Shown: positions 14,994-23,967 of the stretch, one piece after another
Numbering within the stretch: the first letter of the stretch is position 1
How the letters are laid out: each line of letters starts with the position of its first letter
Assembly (NCBI GenBank): GCA_036676175.1
Contig: JAKFDL010000023.1
Location: 1 to 64,000 of the forward strand
Direction: 5' to 3'
Origin: Methylotenera_A sp036676175
Lineage (GTDB): Bacteria > Pseudomonadota > Gammaproteobacteria > Burkholderiales > Methylophilaceae
Length of the DNA stretch: 64,000 nucleotides
Program-made: the position numbers and the translations under genes
The notes under the pieces: model-generated
Told to the model about the DNA's origin: nothing
Seen by the model: the letters and a program-made list of their open reading frames with translations, nothing else
The model's database searches: none

Positions 14994-16484
14994 ATGGCAA
15001 GTCAACTCAGTAATAACGAAACCATGAAAGAAGGCGCTGACCGCTACAAAGCAGGCGTGCTGCCTTACAAGAAAATGGGTTATTGGCAGCCCGATTATCA
15101 AGTGAAAGATACGGATTTATTAGCTATGTTTCGCATTACCCCGCATGCAGGTAGCGACCCGGAAGAAATTGCGGCGGCGGTGGCAGGCGAGTCTTCTACC
15201 GCCACTTGGACTGTGGTGTGGACTGATCGACTGACCGCCTGTGAAATGTACCGTGCTAAAGCTTACCGTGTTGAGCAAGTACCCAATACCGGCGAGGGTA
15301 CCAAAATTGAAGCCCAATATTTTGCCTATATTGCATATGAGCTAGATTTATTTGAGGGTGGCTCAATCGCTAATTTAACCGCATCCATTATTGGCAACGT
15401 GTTTGGTATGAAAGCGGTGAAAGCACTCCGTTTGGAAGACATGCGCATTCCAGTGGCGTACTTAAAAACTTTTCAAGGCCCAGCGACAGGCGTAATCGTG
15501 GAAAGGGAAAGGCTGGACAAATTTGGTCGACCATTATTAGGCGCGACCACTAAACCAAAATTAGGCCTTTCGGGCCGCAACTATGGTCGCGTGGTGTATG
15601 AAGGCCTCAAAGGTGGTTTGGATTTTATGAAAGATGACGAGAACATTAACTCGCAAGCTTTCATGCATTGGCGCGACCGTTTCCTATACTGCATGGATGC
15701 AGTGAATAAAGCCTCAGCCGCCACGGGCGAAGTCAAAGGCCACTATTTGAACGTGACCGCCGGCACCATGGAGGAAATGTACAAGCGTGCAGAATTTGCT
15801 AAGCAATTAGGTAGCGTAATTATTATGATTGACTTGGTCATCGGTTACACGGCAATACAATCAATGGCCTTGTGGGCGCGGCAGAACGACATGATTCTGC
15901 ATTTACATCGCGCCGGCAATTCGACTTATTCACGCCAGAAAAATCACGGCATGAACTTCCGTGTCATCTGTAAATGGATGCGCATGGCGGGCGTAGATCA
16001 CATTCATGCGGGGACTGTGGTGGGCAAACTGGAAGGTGACCCGGCGATGATACGTGGGTTTTATGACACCCTGCTGGATGACCATACACCACAAAACCTT
16101 GAGCACGGTTTATTTTTTGAGCAAGACTGGGCTTCACTAAATAAGTGTATGCCCGTGGCATCTGGCGGTATTCACGCTGGGCAAATGCATCAGCTACTCA
16201 CTTACTTGGGTGATGATGTGATACTGCAATTCGGTGGTGGCACGATTGGTCATCCACAAGGCATTCAAGCGGGTGCGCAAGCAAACCGTGTGGCGCTGGA
16301 GGCAATGGTGATGGCGCGTAACGAAGGCCGTGATATTTGGAACGAAGGCCCGCAGATTCTACAAGATGCCGCCAAATGGTGTGGTCCACTGAGAGCAGCG
16401 ATTGATACGTGGAAAGATATTACCTTCAATTACGAATCTACCGACACCGCCGATTTCGTACCCACCGCGACAACCAGTTTTTAG
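14994..16484 (+). CDS. cbbL: RuBisCO large subunit, red-type form I (IC-like)
   Basis: The 496-residue protein fixes CO2 onto ribulose bisphosphate. Visible active-site regions are TTKPKLGLSGRNYGR (first catalytic lysine), GGLDFMKDDENINSQ (carbamylated lysine with the D and E that bind Mg), HLHRAGNSTYSRQ and HIHAGTVVGKLEGD. The sequence and the adjacent cbbX place it in the red-type form I group of proteobacteria. GAGGGG at 14981-14986, 7 bp before ATG 14994, selects this start over the upstream GTG at 14979. cbbS begins 11 bp after the stop. Transcription is probably activated by the divergent CbbR. Confidence 0.98.
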   Translation: MASQLSNNETMKEGADRYKAGVLPYKKMGYWQPDYQVKDTDLLAMFRITPHAGSDPEEIAAAVAGESSTATWTVVWTDRLTACEMYRAKAYRVEQVPNTGEGTKIEAQYFAYIAYELDLFEGGSIANLTASIIGNVFGMKAVKALRLEDMRIPVAYLKTFQGPATGVIVERERLDKFGRPLLGATTKPKLGLSGRNYGRVVYEGLKGGLDFMKDDENINSQAFMHWRDRFLYCMDAVNKASAATGEVKGHYLNVTAGTMEEMYKRAEFAKQLGSVIIMIDLVIGYTAIQSMALWARQNDMILHLHRAGNSTYSRQKNHGMNFRVICKWMRMAGVDHIHAGTVVGKLEGDPAMIRGFYDTLLDDHTPQNLEHGLFFEQDWASLNKCMPVASGGIHAGQMHQLLTYLGDDVILQFGGGTIGHPQGIQAGAQANRVALEAMVMARNEGRDIWNEGPQILQDAAKWCGPLRAAIDTWKDITFNYESTDTADFVPTATTSF

Positions 16485-16495
16485 GAGAAACAATT

Positions 16496-16930
16496 ATGAT
16501 GACCAACCCGAATGGAATTGTTACGCAGGGGCAGTTTTCTTTTTTACCACCTTTAACAGATGTACAAATTACCTCGCAAATTAAATATGCGCTTAGCAGA
16601 GGTTGGGCGCTGTCAGTTGAATATACGGATGACCCGCACCCACGCAACACCTATTGGGAAATGTTTGGCGCACCGATGTTTGATTTAAAAGACCCAGCGG
16701 GGATTTTGATGGAAGTGAATAACTGCCGTAAAACTTTCCCAAATCACTACATTCGCGTGATGGCATTTAGCTCGGTACGTGGCGTAGAAAGTCCGACCAT
16801 GTCGTATATCGTGAATCGCCCTAAAATTGAGCCTGGCTTTGGCCTAGTGCGTCAAGAAACTGAAGGGCGTAATATACGCTATACGATTCATTCTTATGCG
16901 ACCGATAAACCCGAGGGAGAGCGTTATTAG
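16496..16930 (+). CDS. cbbS: RuBisCO small subunit, red-type
   Basis: The 144-residue subunit caps the L8S8 RuBisCO. Family features are GQFSFLPPLTD near the N-terminus, ALSRGWALSVEYTDDPHPRNTYWEMFG, and RVMAFSSVRGVES. The C-terminal extension after residue about 110, including IRYTIHSYATDKPEGERY, is the beta-hairpin extension of red-type small subunits. AGGAGAAA lies upstream of a double ATG at 16496/16499; a longer frame from 16409 would run into cbbL and lacks such a site. Co-transcribed with cbbL and cbbX. Confidence 0.97.
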   Translation: MMTNPNGIVTQGQFSFLPPLTDVQITSQIKYALSRGWALSVEYTDDPHPRNTYWEMFGAPMFDLKDPAGILMEVNNCRKTFPNHYIRVMAFSSVRGVESPTMSYIVNRPKIEPGFGLVRQETEGRNIRYTIHSYATDKPEGERY

Positions 16931-16948
16931 TTCGAGCGCTATTAAGGT

Positions 16949-17854
16949 ATGACCGACAAAATCGACATTCAAGCGCTGTTGGAAGAGTCTCATATTAATG
17001 AGGTGCTGGATGCGCTTGATAAAGATTTAGTTGGTTTGGTGCCAGTAAAGCAACGCATTCGTGAAATAGCGGCCTACTTGCTCATTACTAAAGCCAGATT
17101 GCAGCTTGGTATTGAGGCAGCCAAACCTAGCTTACACATGTGTTTTACTGGCAATCCGGGTACTGGCAAAACGACAGTTGCTCTCAAAATGGCGGAGATG
17201 TTGCATCGATTGGGTTACATTCGGCAGAATCATGTCATTAGCGTCACGCGGGATGATTTGGTAGGGCAGTATATTGGACATACCGCGCCAAAAACCAAAG
17301 AGGTGATTAAAAAAGCCATGGGTGGAATACTGTTTATTGATGAGGCGTATTATCTCTATAAGCCAGAAAACGAACGCGATTATGGTCAAGAATCTATCGA
17401 GATTTTATTACAGACCATGGAGAATCACCGTGACGATTTAGTGGTTATTTTGGCAGGATATCAAGACCGCATGGGCACGTTTTTTAAATCCAATCCAGGT
17501 TTGTCATCACGTATTGCGCATCATATTGATTTTCCTGACTATAATGAAAATGAGCTATTGGAAATTACGAAATTGATGAGTGATGCGATGCATTACAATT
17601 TAGACGCGAATGCCTCAAAAGCAATGCAAGAGTATATTCAACTGCGTAAACAGCAACCACATTTTGCTAATGCACGTTCGATACGCAATGCCTTGGATCG
17701 GGCGCGTTTGCGCCAAGCGAATCGATTATTTAATGATGCTATCCAAAATAAAAAACAGGCAACGGCAGCAGATTTATCGCTAATTACCGAAGCGGATATT
17801 CGTGCCTCACGCGTATTTACCAATCAAAAAATTACAGACAATAAAACAGGGTAG
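16949..17854 (+). CDS. cbbX: CbbX, AAA+ activase of red-type RuBisCO
   Basis: The 301-residue ATPase removes inhibitory sugar phosphates from RuBisCO. It has Walker A GNPGTGKT (68-75), Walker B GILFIDEAYYLY (near 130), the pore-loop region VGQYIGHTAPKTKEV, and an arginine-rich second half with SSRIAHHIDFPDY and ARSIRNALDRAR. CbbX acts only on red-type RuBisCO, consistent with the upstream cbbLS, and is usually stimulated by ribulose bisphosphate. It starts 18 bp after cbbS and ends 15 bp before cbbF. Confidence 0.97.
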   Translation: MTDKIDIQALLEESHINEVLDALDKDLVGLVPVKQRIREIAAYLLITKARLQLGIEAAKPSLHMCFTGNPGTGKTTVALKMAEMLHRLGYIRQNHVISVTRDDLVGQYIGHTAPKTKEVIKKAMGGILFIDEAYYLYKPENERDYGQESIEILLQTMENHRDDLVVILAGYQDRMGTFFKSNPGLSSRIAHHIDFPDYNENELLEITKLMSDAMHYNLDANASKAMQEYIQLRKQQPHFANARSIRNALDRARLRQANRLFNDAIQNKKQATAADLSLITEADIRASRVFTNQKITDNKTG

Positions 17855-17869
17855 CCCAAAAAGCGCAAT

Positions 17870-18931
17870 ATGATAAAAGCTCAAATCAGCCTAGAAAATT
17901 TTTTGCATGCGACTCACACAAGTGAGAGTTTGGCTGCTTTATTGTGCGCCATTGCTAAAGCTTCACAAGCTATTTCTGCACTGACTGAAAATGGCGCCAT
18001 TGAAAATAAAGATGGCAAAAATATTTACGGAAAATTAAACAGTGAAAACGTGCAAGGTGAAACGCAAGCCACCTTAGATGTGATTTGCGATGAGATATTT
18101 ACTAGCCGCCTGGCTGCTACAGGTTTGGTGGCTGGCATGGTGTCTGAAGAAGTTGATTTGCCGATTACGGTTAAAAACAAGACCAACAAGGCCGAATTTT
18201 TAGTGTTTTTTGACCCCTTAGATGGTTCATCCAATGTCGATGTGAATGTGTCGATTGGTTCGATATTCTCGATATTTAAAGCGCCGAATAAAACGAGTTT
18301 ATCTGAAGCTGATTACCTGATTGCGGGCAAACAACAGGTGGCTGCTGGCTATGCTATCTATGGCCCGTGCACGATGTTGGTTATCACCACTGGTCATGGC
18401 ACTCATGGCTTTACGCTTAATCGTGCCAGCAAACAATTTTTACTGACGCATCCCGATATGCAGGTGCCAGCAGACACCAAAGAATACGCTATCAATTCCA
18501 GCAACCAGCGCTTTTGGGAGTCGCCAATCAAGCGCTATATTACCGAGTGTAAATCTGGCGCGGCTGGGCGGAGAGAGAAGGATTTTAATATGCGCTGGAT
18601 AGGCAGCATGGTGGCTGATATTCACCGTATTTTAACCAGAGGCGGTATTTATCTTTACCCGAAAGACAACAAAGATAGCACCAAGCCTGGTCGTTTGCGT
18701 TTGATGTATGAAGCTAACCCAATGGCCATGTTGGTAGAGCAAGCGGGAGGAGCTGCTTCAACTGGTAGGATGCGGATGCTAGATGTACCACCAGAACATA
18801 TACACCAGCGCATTCCAATTATCATTGGCTCTAAAAATGAGGTGGAACATATTGAGCGCTACCATGCCGCTTTTGATAAAGGTACAGACGAGCCATTCCC
18901 GCTGTTTAATGAGCGTACTTTTTACAGATAA
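17870..18931 (+). CDS. cbbF: Fructose-1,6-bisphosphatase class I
   Basis: The 353-residue enzyme releases phosphate from fructose bisphosphate (and often sedoheptulose bisphosphate) in RuBP regeneration. Signature segments are SEEVDLPI (metal ligand), FDPLDGSSNVDVNVSIGSIF (the DPLDGSSN metal-binding loop) and GGIYLYPKD followed by LRLMYEANPMAMLVEQAGG, which contains the substrate and catalytic region. Length fits the family. It follows cbbX by 15 bp and precedes cbbP in the usual proteobacterial order. Confidence 0.96.
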   Translation: MIKAQISLENFLHATHTSESLAALLCAIAKASQAISALTENGAIENKDGKNIYGKLNSENVQGETQATLDVICDEIFTSRLAATGLVAGMVSEEVDLPITVKNKTNKAEFLVFFDPLDGSSNVDVNVSIGSIFSIFKAPNKTSLSEADYLIAGKQQVAAGYAIYGPCTMLVITTGHGTHGFTLNRASKQFLLTHPDMQVPADTKEYAINSSNQRFWESPIKRYITECKSGAAGRREKDFNMRWIGSMVADIHRILTRGGIYLYPKDNKDSTKPGRLRLMYEANPMAMLVEQAGGAASTGRMRMLDVPPEHIHQRIPIIIGSKNEVEHIERYHAAFDKGTDEPFPLFNERTFYR

Positions 18932-18963
18932 ATATACTTAAGAATAGTTACTCGAGGATAGTG

Positions 18964-19833
18964 ATGTCTAAAAAATACCCCGTTATTGCAATCACAGGCT
19001 CATCAGGCGCTGGCACTAGCTCAGTGATGGAGAGCTTTGAATATATTTTTAGACGTGAAAATATTAGCGCACAAGTGATCGAAGGTGATTCGATGCACCG
19101 TTATGAGCGTAAAGAAATGGATGAACTGCTGGAAAAACATCACAAAATTCCTGGCAATTATTTTAGTCACTTTAGCCCAGAAGCCAATGAGTTAGCTCAG
19201 TTGGAGAATACCTTTAGCACTTTTGGTGAAACAGGGCGATGTAAAGTACGTAAATATATTCACAGTGATGTCGAAGGTGCACCTTACAAACAAAAAGCCG
19301 GCACGCTGACCCCTTGGCGCGATAGCGCGGAGGATGCCGATGTGCTGTTTTATGAAGGTCTGCATGGCGGTTACGTAGGCGATGAAGCGAATGTGGCGCA
19401 GCATGTAGATTTGCTGGTAGGTGTGGTGCCGATTATTAACCTTGAGTGGATACAGAAAATGCATCGTGATCAAAAGGTGCGTGGCTATTCACCTGAGGCG
19501 GTGGTGGATACGATTTTGCGGCGCATGCCAGATTATATACATCACATCTGCCCGCAATTTTCGCGTACCCACGTTAATTTTCAGCGCGTGCCGACAGTCG
19601 ATACCTCTAACCCTTTTATTGCCAAGCACATTCCCAGTGCTGATGAGAGTATGGTGGTGATTCGTTTTGCAGAGCCTAAAGGTATTGATTTCCCTTATTT
19701 GCTTTCGATGTTGCATGGCTCGATGATGACGCGACCAAATACGCTGGTGGTGCCTGGCGGCAAAATGGGCTTGGCGATGCAGCTGATTTTTACGCCGATG
19801 ATTTTGCGCTTAATGCAATTACGAGATAGATAG
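18964..19833 (+). CDS. cbbP: Phosphoribulokinase
   Basis: The 289-residue kinase makes ribulose-1,5-bisphosphate, the RuBisCO substrate. It is of the bacterial octameric class: Walker A GSSGAGTSS at 12-20, IEGDSMHRYERKEMDE, and VLFYEGLHGGYVGDEANVAQHVDLLVGV with the acidic residues of the active site. The ATG at 18964 follows GAGGATA at a suitable distance; the GTG at 18961 directly before it is less likely. It is located between cbbF and cbbZ. Confidence 0.96.
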   Translation: MSKKYPVIAITGSSGAGTSSVMESFEYIFRRENISAQVIEGDSMHRYERKEMDELLEKHHKIPGNYFSHFSPEANELAQLENTFSTFGETGRCKVRKYIHSDVEGAPYKQKAGTLTPWRDSAEDADVLFYEGLHGGYVGDEANVAQHVDLLVGVVPIINLEWIQKMHRDQKVRGYSPEAVVDTILRRMPDYIHHICPQFSRTHVNFQRVPTVDTSNPFIAKHIPSADESMVVIRFAEPKGIDFPYLLSMLHGSMMTRPNTLVVPGGKMGLAMQLIFTPMILRLMQLRDR

Positions 19834-19858
19834 CAGACTGCTGTCTGAACGCATTAAT

Positions 19859-20515
19859 ATGGCATTGGTCATGTATGACTTAGATGGTACTTTAATAGAC
19901 ACAGCGGGTGAAATTGCCTTGGCTGTAAACGCGACATTAAGGCAATACAAATTTAAAACGGTGACTGAGGATCAAGTAAAAGCATGGATAGGCCATGGCA
20001 CTGTTTGGTTAATGCAGCAAGCATGGCCTGATAAGCGCGATGTTGAGTCGCATGACACATGGAACACAGTGATGGAAAACTTTATGCAGCACTATAAGTA
20101 TGTGGTCGGTACAGCTAGCAAGCCATATCCTGCCGCATTAGAAACGTTGACTAAGCTAAAAGAGCAAGGGATTAAACAAGCCATTGTGACCAATAAAGAA
20201 GAACCTTATACCAGTAAAATATTGGCGCAACATAACATGAAAGGCTTATTTGATTTGCGCATCTCTGGCAATTCTTTACCTTACAAAAAACCTGATGCAG
20301 CGGTGATTGAATACTGTTTAGAAGCATTAGGTGAAACTAAGGAAAACAGCCTATTTGTAGGCGATTCTGAAATCGATATCACGACCGCAAAAAACGCCGG
20401 GGTGACTTGTTGGGTAGTGCCCTACGGTTACAACGCAGGGCGTGACATTGCAAAAGCGAACCCCGATAAACTAATTGATAACATTAGCAAAGTTCCTGAT
20501 TTTTTTAGTCTTTAA
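19859..20515 (+). CDS. cbbZ: Phosphoglycolate phosphatase
   Basis: The 218-residue HAD-family hydrolase has DLDGTLIDT (nucleophile Asp at 8, acid/base Asp at 10), AIVTNK (motif II), KKPDAAVIEY (motif III Lys) and LFVGDSEIDITTAKNAG (motif IV). In cbb operons this enzyme removes 2-phosphoglycolate formed by RuBisCO oxygenase activity. It lies 25 bp after cbbP and 63 bp before cbbA. The substrate is inferred from operon position and similarity to Gph. Confidence 0.93.
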   Translation: MALVMYDLDGTLIDTAGEIALAVNATLRQYKFKTVTEDQVKAWIGHGTVWLMQQAWPDKRDVESHDTWNTVMENFMQHYKYVVGTASKPYPAALETLTKLKEQGIKQAIVTNKEEPYTSKILAQHNMKGLFDLRISGNSLPYKKPDAAVIEYCLEALGETKENSLFVGDSEIDITTAKNAGVTCWVVPYGYNAGRDIAKANPDKLIDNISKVPDFFSL

Positions 20516-20578
20516 AAATTTTAAAAACTTAAACCTTGATTCAGATTCAAACAAAAATACACTAAAAAAGGGTTATAC

Positions 20579-21643
20579 ATGGCATTAGTTTCATTAAGAC
20601 AATTGCTTGATCACGCAGCTGAGCACCAATACGGCCTACCCGCATTTAACGTGAATAATATGGAGCAAATTCATGCCATTATGCAGGCGGCCAATGAAGT
20701 AGATAGCCCGGTGATTTTACAGGCTTCTGCCGGCGCTAGAGGTTATGCCGGTGAACCGTTCTTAAGACACTTGGTGGAAGCAGCCATTGAGCAATACCCC
20801 CATATTCCTTTGTGCATGCACCAAGATCATGGCGCTTCAGCCGCAGTATGCCAGACTGCATTGAGAAGTGGTTTTTCAAGCGTAATGATGGATGGCTCGC
20901 TGATGGACGATGCCAAAACGCCTTCCACCTTTGATTACAACGTGCAGGTGACGCGCCAAGTGGTAGAAGCTGCACATGCTGTGGGCGTATCTGTTGAAGG
21001 TGAGCTAGGTGTACTTGGCTCACTAGAAACTGGACAAGCAGGAGAGGAGGATGGTGGTGGTGCAGAAGGTGTTTTGAGTGAATCACAACTGCTTACCGAC
21101 CCTGATGAGGCTGCTGCATTTGTCAAAGCAACGCAGGTGGACGCTTTGGCGATTGCCATAGGTACTAGCCACGGGGCATATAAATTCAGTCGTCCACCCA
21201 CGGGCGATATACTTTCTGTAGACAGAATTAGAGCCATTCATGCGCGCATTCCTAACACGCATTTGGTCATGCATGGTTCATCCAGTGTGGAGCAAGAATG
21301 GCTGCAAATGATTCGTGAATACGGCGGCCAAATAAAAGAGACTTACGGCGTACCCGTTTCTGAAATTGTGGAGGGTATTAAAAATGGCGTGCGCAAAATC
21401 AACATTGACACGGATATTCGCTTAGCCATGACTGCCACCATCCGCAAAGAAATGGCGCATCACCCCGCAGAATTTGACCCGCGCGCTTTTTTAAAGGCGG
21501 CCACGATTGCCGCGAGAAGTGTTTGTAAAAGCCGTTTTGAAGCATTTGGCAGTGCGGGCCAAGCCTCTAAAATTAAGGTGATTTCTTTAGATAATATGGC
21601 GGCGCGCTACGCAAAAGGCGAGTATGCAGCAATCATCAAATAG
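20579..21643 (+). CDS. cbbA: Fructose-bisphosphate aldolase class II
   Basis: The 354-residue zinc enzyme condenses triose phosphates (and erythrose phosphate with DHAP) in the Calvin cycle. Features: LPAFNVNNMEQ near the N-terminus, PLCMHQDHGAS with metal-binding histidine, GVSVEGELGVLGSLETG, ALAIGTSHGAYKF-type zinc site (AIAIGTSHG), LVMHGSSSV, and KINIDTDIRLA. The length and the acidic insertion after LETG are typical of the CbbA-type class II aldolases. AAAGGG precedes the ATG. Confidence 0.96.
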   Translation: MALVSLRQLLDHAAEHQYGLPAFNVNNMEQIHAIMQAANEVDSPVILQASAGARGYAGEPFLRHLVEAAIEQYPHIPLCMHQDHGASAAVCQTALRSGFSSVMMDGSLMDDAKTPSTFDYNVQVTRQVVEAAHAVGVSVEGELGVLGSLETGQAGEEDGGGAEGVLSESQLLTDPDEAAAFVKATQVDALAIAIGTSHGAYKFSRPPTGDILSVDRIRAIHARIPNTHLVMHGSSSVEQEWLQMIREYGGQIKETYGVPVSEIVEGIKNGVRKINIDTDIRLAMTATIRKEMAHHPAEFDPRAFLKAATIAARSVCKSRFEAFGSAGQASKIKVISLDNMAARYAKGEYAAIIK

Positions 21644-21669
21644 GTAAACTTATCTACAATAAGGAAAAC

Positions 21670-22440
21670 ATGAGACGTAAATTAGTAGTCGGTAATTGGA
21701 AAATGAATGGGCGCATCGCTCAAAACCAGGTTTTTTTGCAACGCTTGAAAATTGGTGTGCAAGATTTAAAGCACGCAGATGTTGTCGTGTGCGTGCCTTA
21801 CCCCTATATTGCACAAGCACAAGCCTTGCTGCAAGACTCTAATGTGGCTTGGGGTGCCCAAAATTTGTGCGCCGATGAGAATGCAGCGCTAACCGGCGCA
21901 GTGTCGGCCTATATGCTGACCGATTATGGCTGCAGCTATGTGATTGTTGGACACTCGGAACGACGTACACAGTTTCACGAAACTGATGACACAGCAGCGA
22001 CCCGCTTTAACGCTGCTGAAAAAGCGGGCTTAATCCCGATTTTTTGTATGGGGGAGTCGTCTGAAGAGCGCGAATCGGATTGGACGGAATATGTAGTGGG
22101 ACGGCAATTGGATTCGATTATCCGTCGCTATGGAGCTGAAGTGCTAAGCAAAGCTGTGCTGGCCTACGAGCCTTTGTGGGCGGTTGGTACAGACATTGCG
22201 GCGACTCCAGAGCAAGCCCAAGAAGTCCATGCATTTATTCGTAATCGTGTGGCTAAGTGTGACGCTAAGGTCGCTAGAAATGTACAGATATTGTATGGTG
22301 GTAGCTTAAAACCAAGCAATGCTGAAGCGCTATTTTCCATGCCAGATATTGATGGTGGTTTGGTTGGGCGTAGCTCGCTTGATGTAAATAGCTTTATAGC
22401 CATTTGCCATGCAGCAAATCAAGAGTGTGTAGCGGTATGA
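21670..22440 (+). CDS. tpiA: Triosephosphate isomerase
   Basis: The 256-residue TIM barrel interconverts DHAP and glyceraldehyde-3-phosphate. Motifs: VGNWKMNG (catalytic Lys at about 11), YVIVGHSERR (catalytic His), AYEPLWAVGTD (catalytic Glu), and the phosphate-gripping YGGSLKPSNA and GGLVGRSSL. It lies 26 bp after cbbA and 10 bp before pntAA. Its place inside the cbb operon is less common than for the preceding genes, and supplies the DHAP needed by the aldolase. Confidence 0.96.
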   Translation: MRRKLVVGNWKMNGRIAQNQVFLQRLKIGVQDLKHADVVVCVPYPYIAQAQALLQDSNVAWGAQNLCADENAALTGAVSAYMLTDYGCSYVIVGHSERRTQFHETDDTAATRFNAAEKAGLIPIFCMGESSEERESDWTEYVVGRQLDSIIRRYGAEVLSKAVLAYEPLWAVGTDIAATPEQAQEVHAFIRNRVAKCDAKVARNVQILYGGSLKPSNAEALFSMPDIDGGLVGRSSLDVNSFIAICHAANQECVAV

Positions 22441-22450
22441 AGATAATAAA

Positions 22451-23596
22451 ATGAAAACTCACTCACTCGTCGTTGGTGTTCCTTTCGAAATTAAGAGTGA
22501 CGAGCAGCGCGTGGCTGCAACGCCTGAGACCGTAAAAAAAATGCTCACTTTAGGTTGTAAAGTGCTCGTACAAAGGGGTGCGGGTGAGCGCGCCAGCATT
22601 ACTGATACTGCATATGAGGCAGTGGGCGCAGAGATTGTTTCCGCAAAAGAGGTGTTTAAAGCCGATTTAATTCTTAAGGTACGTGCACCAGAATCAAACG
22701 AAATCAAAGCCATGAAATCGGGAACTGTATTAATCGGCTTGCTGGAGCCCTTTAATCTGCCCCAATTAAATGCCATCGCTGCACAGGGCATTACTGCATT
22801 TTCACTGGAAGCACTCCCCAGAAACTCCAGGGCACAAAGCATGGATGTGCTGTCTTCGCAGGCGAATGTGGCGGGCTACAAAGCAGTGTTACTGGCCAGC
22901 CATTTTTACCAACGTTTTATGCCGATGCTGATGACAGCTGCAGGCACAGTGAAGGCTGCGCGGGTATTGGTGTTGGGGGCAGGGGTTGCCGGATTACAAG
23001 CGATTGCTACAGCTAGAAGACTAGGCGCCGTGGTAGAAGCCTCCGATGTGCGTCCGGCAGTGAAAGAGCAGATTGAATCACTCGGTGCAAAGTTTTTAGA
23101 GGTGCCTTACGAAACAGCAGAGGAGGAAGAAATTGCTGCTGGTGTTGGTGGCTATGCGCGCCCAATGCCAAGGGAGTGGATGATGCGACAAGCAACACTT
23201 GTTGCCCAACGCGCTGCCGAGGCGGATATTGTGATTACTTCTGCACTGATTCCTGGTCGTGAGCCACCGATTTTACTGCATGCGGAAACCGTAGAAAAAA
23301 TTAGGCATGGCGCAGTTGTCATCGACATGGCAGCTGGCCTCGGTAAAAATGGCTGTGGCAATTGCCCGCTCACAGAGGCGAATCAAGTGGTGGTGAAACA
23401 TGGCGTTACCATCGTGGGTTATACCAATTTACCTAGCTTGGTTGCAGCAGATGCCTCCGCTTTTTATGCCCGCAATATTTTAGAGTTTTTGAAGTTATTA
23501 ATATCAGAGGAGAAATTGAATCTCCCTGCGGATGACGAATTAGTAATGGCGAGTTTGATGTGCAAAGATGGTCAATTAATTAAAAAAAGTGACTGA
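22451..23596 (+). CDS. pntAA: Proton-translocating NAD(P) transhydrogenase, alpha subunit part 1
   Basis: The 381-residue soluble domain I binds NAD(H). It has the alanine dehydrogenase/PNT fold: GVPFEIKSDEQRVAATPETV at the N-terminus, VLVLGAGVAGLQAIATARRLGAVVEASDVRP (dinucleotide fold near 175-205), and VIDMAAGLGKNGCGN. Split alpha subunits occur in alpha- and many other proteobacteria. With PntAB and PntB it uses the proton gradient to make NADPH from NADH. NADPH is the reductant in many Calvin-cycle and assimilatory reactions, which fits its place at the end of the cbb operon. Confidence 0.95.
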   Translation: MKTHSLVVGVPFEIKSDEQRVAATPETVKKMLTLGCKVLVQRGAGERASITDTAYEAVGAEIVSAKEVFKADLILKVRAPESNEIKAMKSGTVLIGLLEPFNLPQLNAIAAQGITAFSLEALPRNSRAQSMDVLSSQANVAGYKAVLLASHFYQRFMPMLMTAAGTVKAARVLVLGAGVAGLQAIATARRLGAVVEASDVRPAVKEQIESLGAKFLEVPYETAEEEEIAAGVGGYARPMPREWMMRQATLVAQRAAEADIVITSALIPGREPPILLHAETVEKIRHGAVVIDMAAGLGKNGCGNCPLTEANQVVVKHGVTIVGYTNLPSLVAADASAFYARNILEFLKLLISEEKLNLPADDELVMASLMCKDGQLIKKSD

Positions 23597-23616
23597 AAAG
23601 AAATAGGGAAGCGCTT

Positions 23617-23967
23617 ATGACTGAATTACTCACCATGCAGAACATTACTATTTTCGTGCTGGCCATATTTGTGGGTTATCACGTGGTTTGGACGGTGACA
23701 CCAGCCTTGCATACCCCACTGATGTCAGTCACTAACGCCATTTCGGGCATTGTGATTGTGGGCGCCATGCTCCAAACGGTAAGTATAGATGGTGAAACTT
23801 TAAATTTAACCAGTATTTTGGGAGCGATTGCAGTATTTTTAACTTCAATTAATATCTTTGGTGGCTTTCTAGTCACCCGACGCATGTTGGAAATGTTCAA
23901 AAAGAAAGAGGCCAAGGTATCAGAAAACAAGGTTTCAGAGTCGAGAGCAGTGGAGTCAAATAAATGA
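23617..23967 (+). CDS. pntAB: NAD(P) transhydrogenase, alpha subunit part 2 (membrane)
   Basis: This 116-residue protein has three membrane helices (NITIFVLAIFVGYHVVWTV, ISGIVIVGAMLQTVS, ILGAIAVFLTSINIFGGFLVT) and a charged tail of about 25 residues. It matches the small membrane part of the split alpha subunit and forms the proton channel together with PntB. GGAAG precedes its ATG. Its stop overlaps the pntB ATG by 4 bp, so the two are probably translated together. Confidence 0.95.
   Translation: MTELLTMQNITIFVLAIFVGYHVVWTVTPALHTPLMSVTNAISGIVIVGAMLQTVSIDGETLNLTSILGAIAVFLTSINIFGGFLVTRRMLEMFKKKEAKVSENKVSESRAVESNK

Noticed and set aside
19421..19660. Small frame inside the phosphoribulokinase gene
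   Set aside because: Alternate-frame shadow: Cys/Arg-rich, no ribosome binding site, and within an intact cbbP.
20736..21237. Two minus-strand frames opposite the aldolase gene
   Set aside because: Low-complexity antisense translations (His/Leu- or Ser/Pro-rich) of a well-conserved aldolase.
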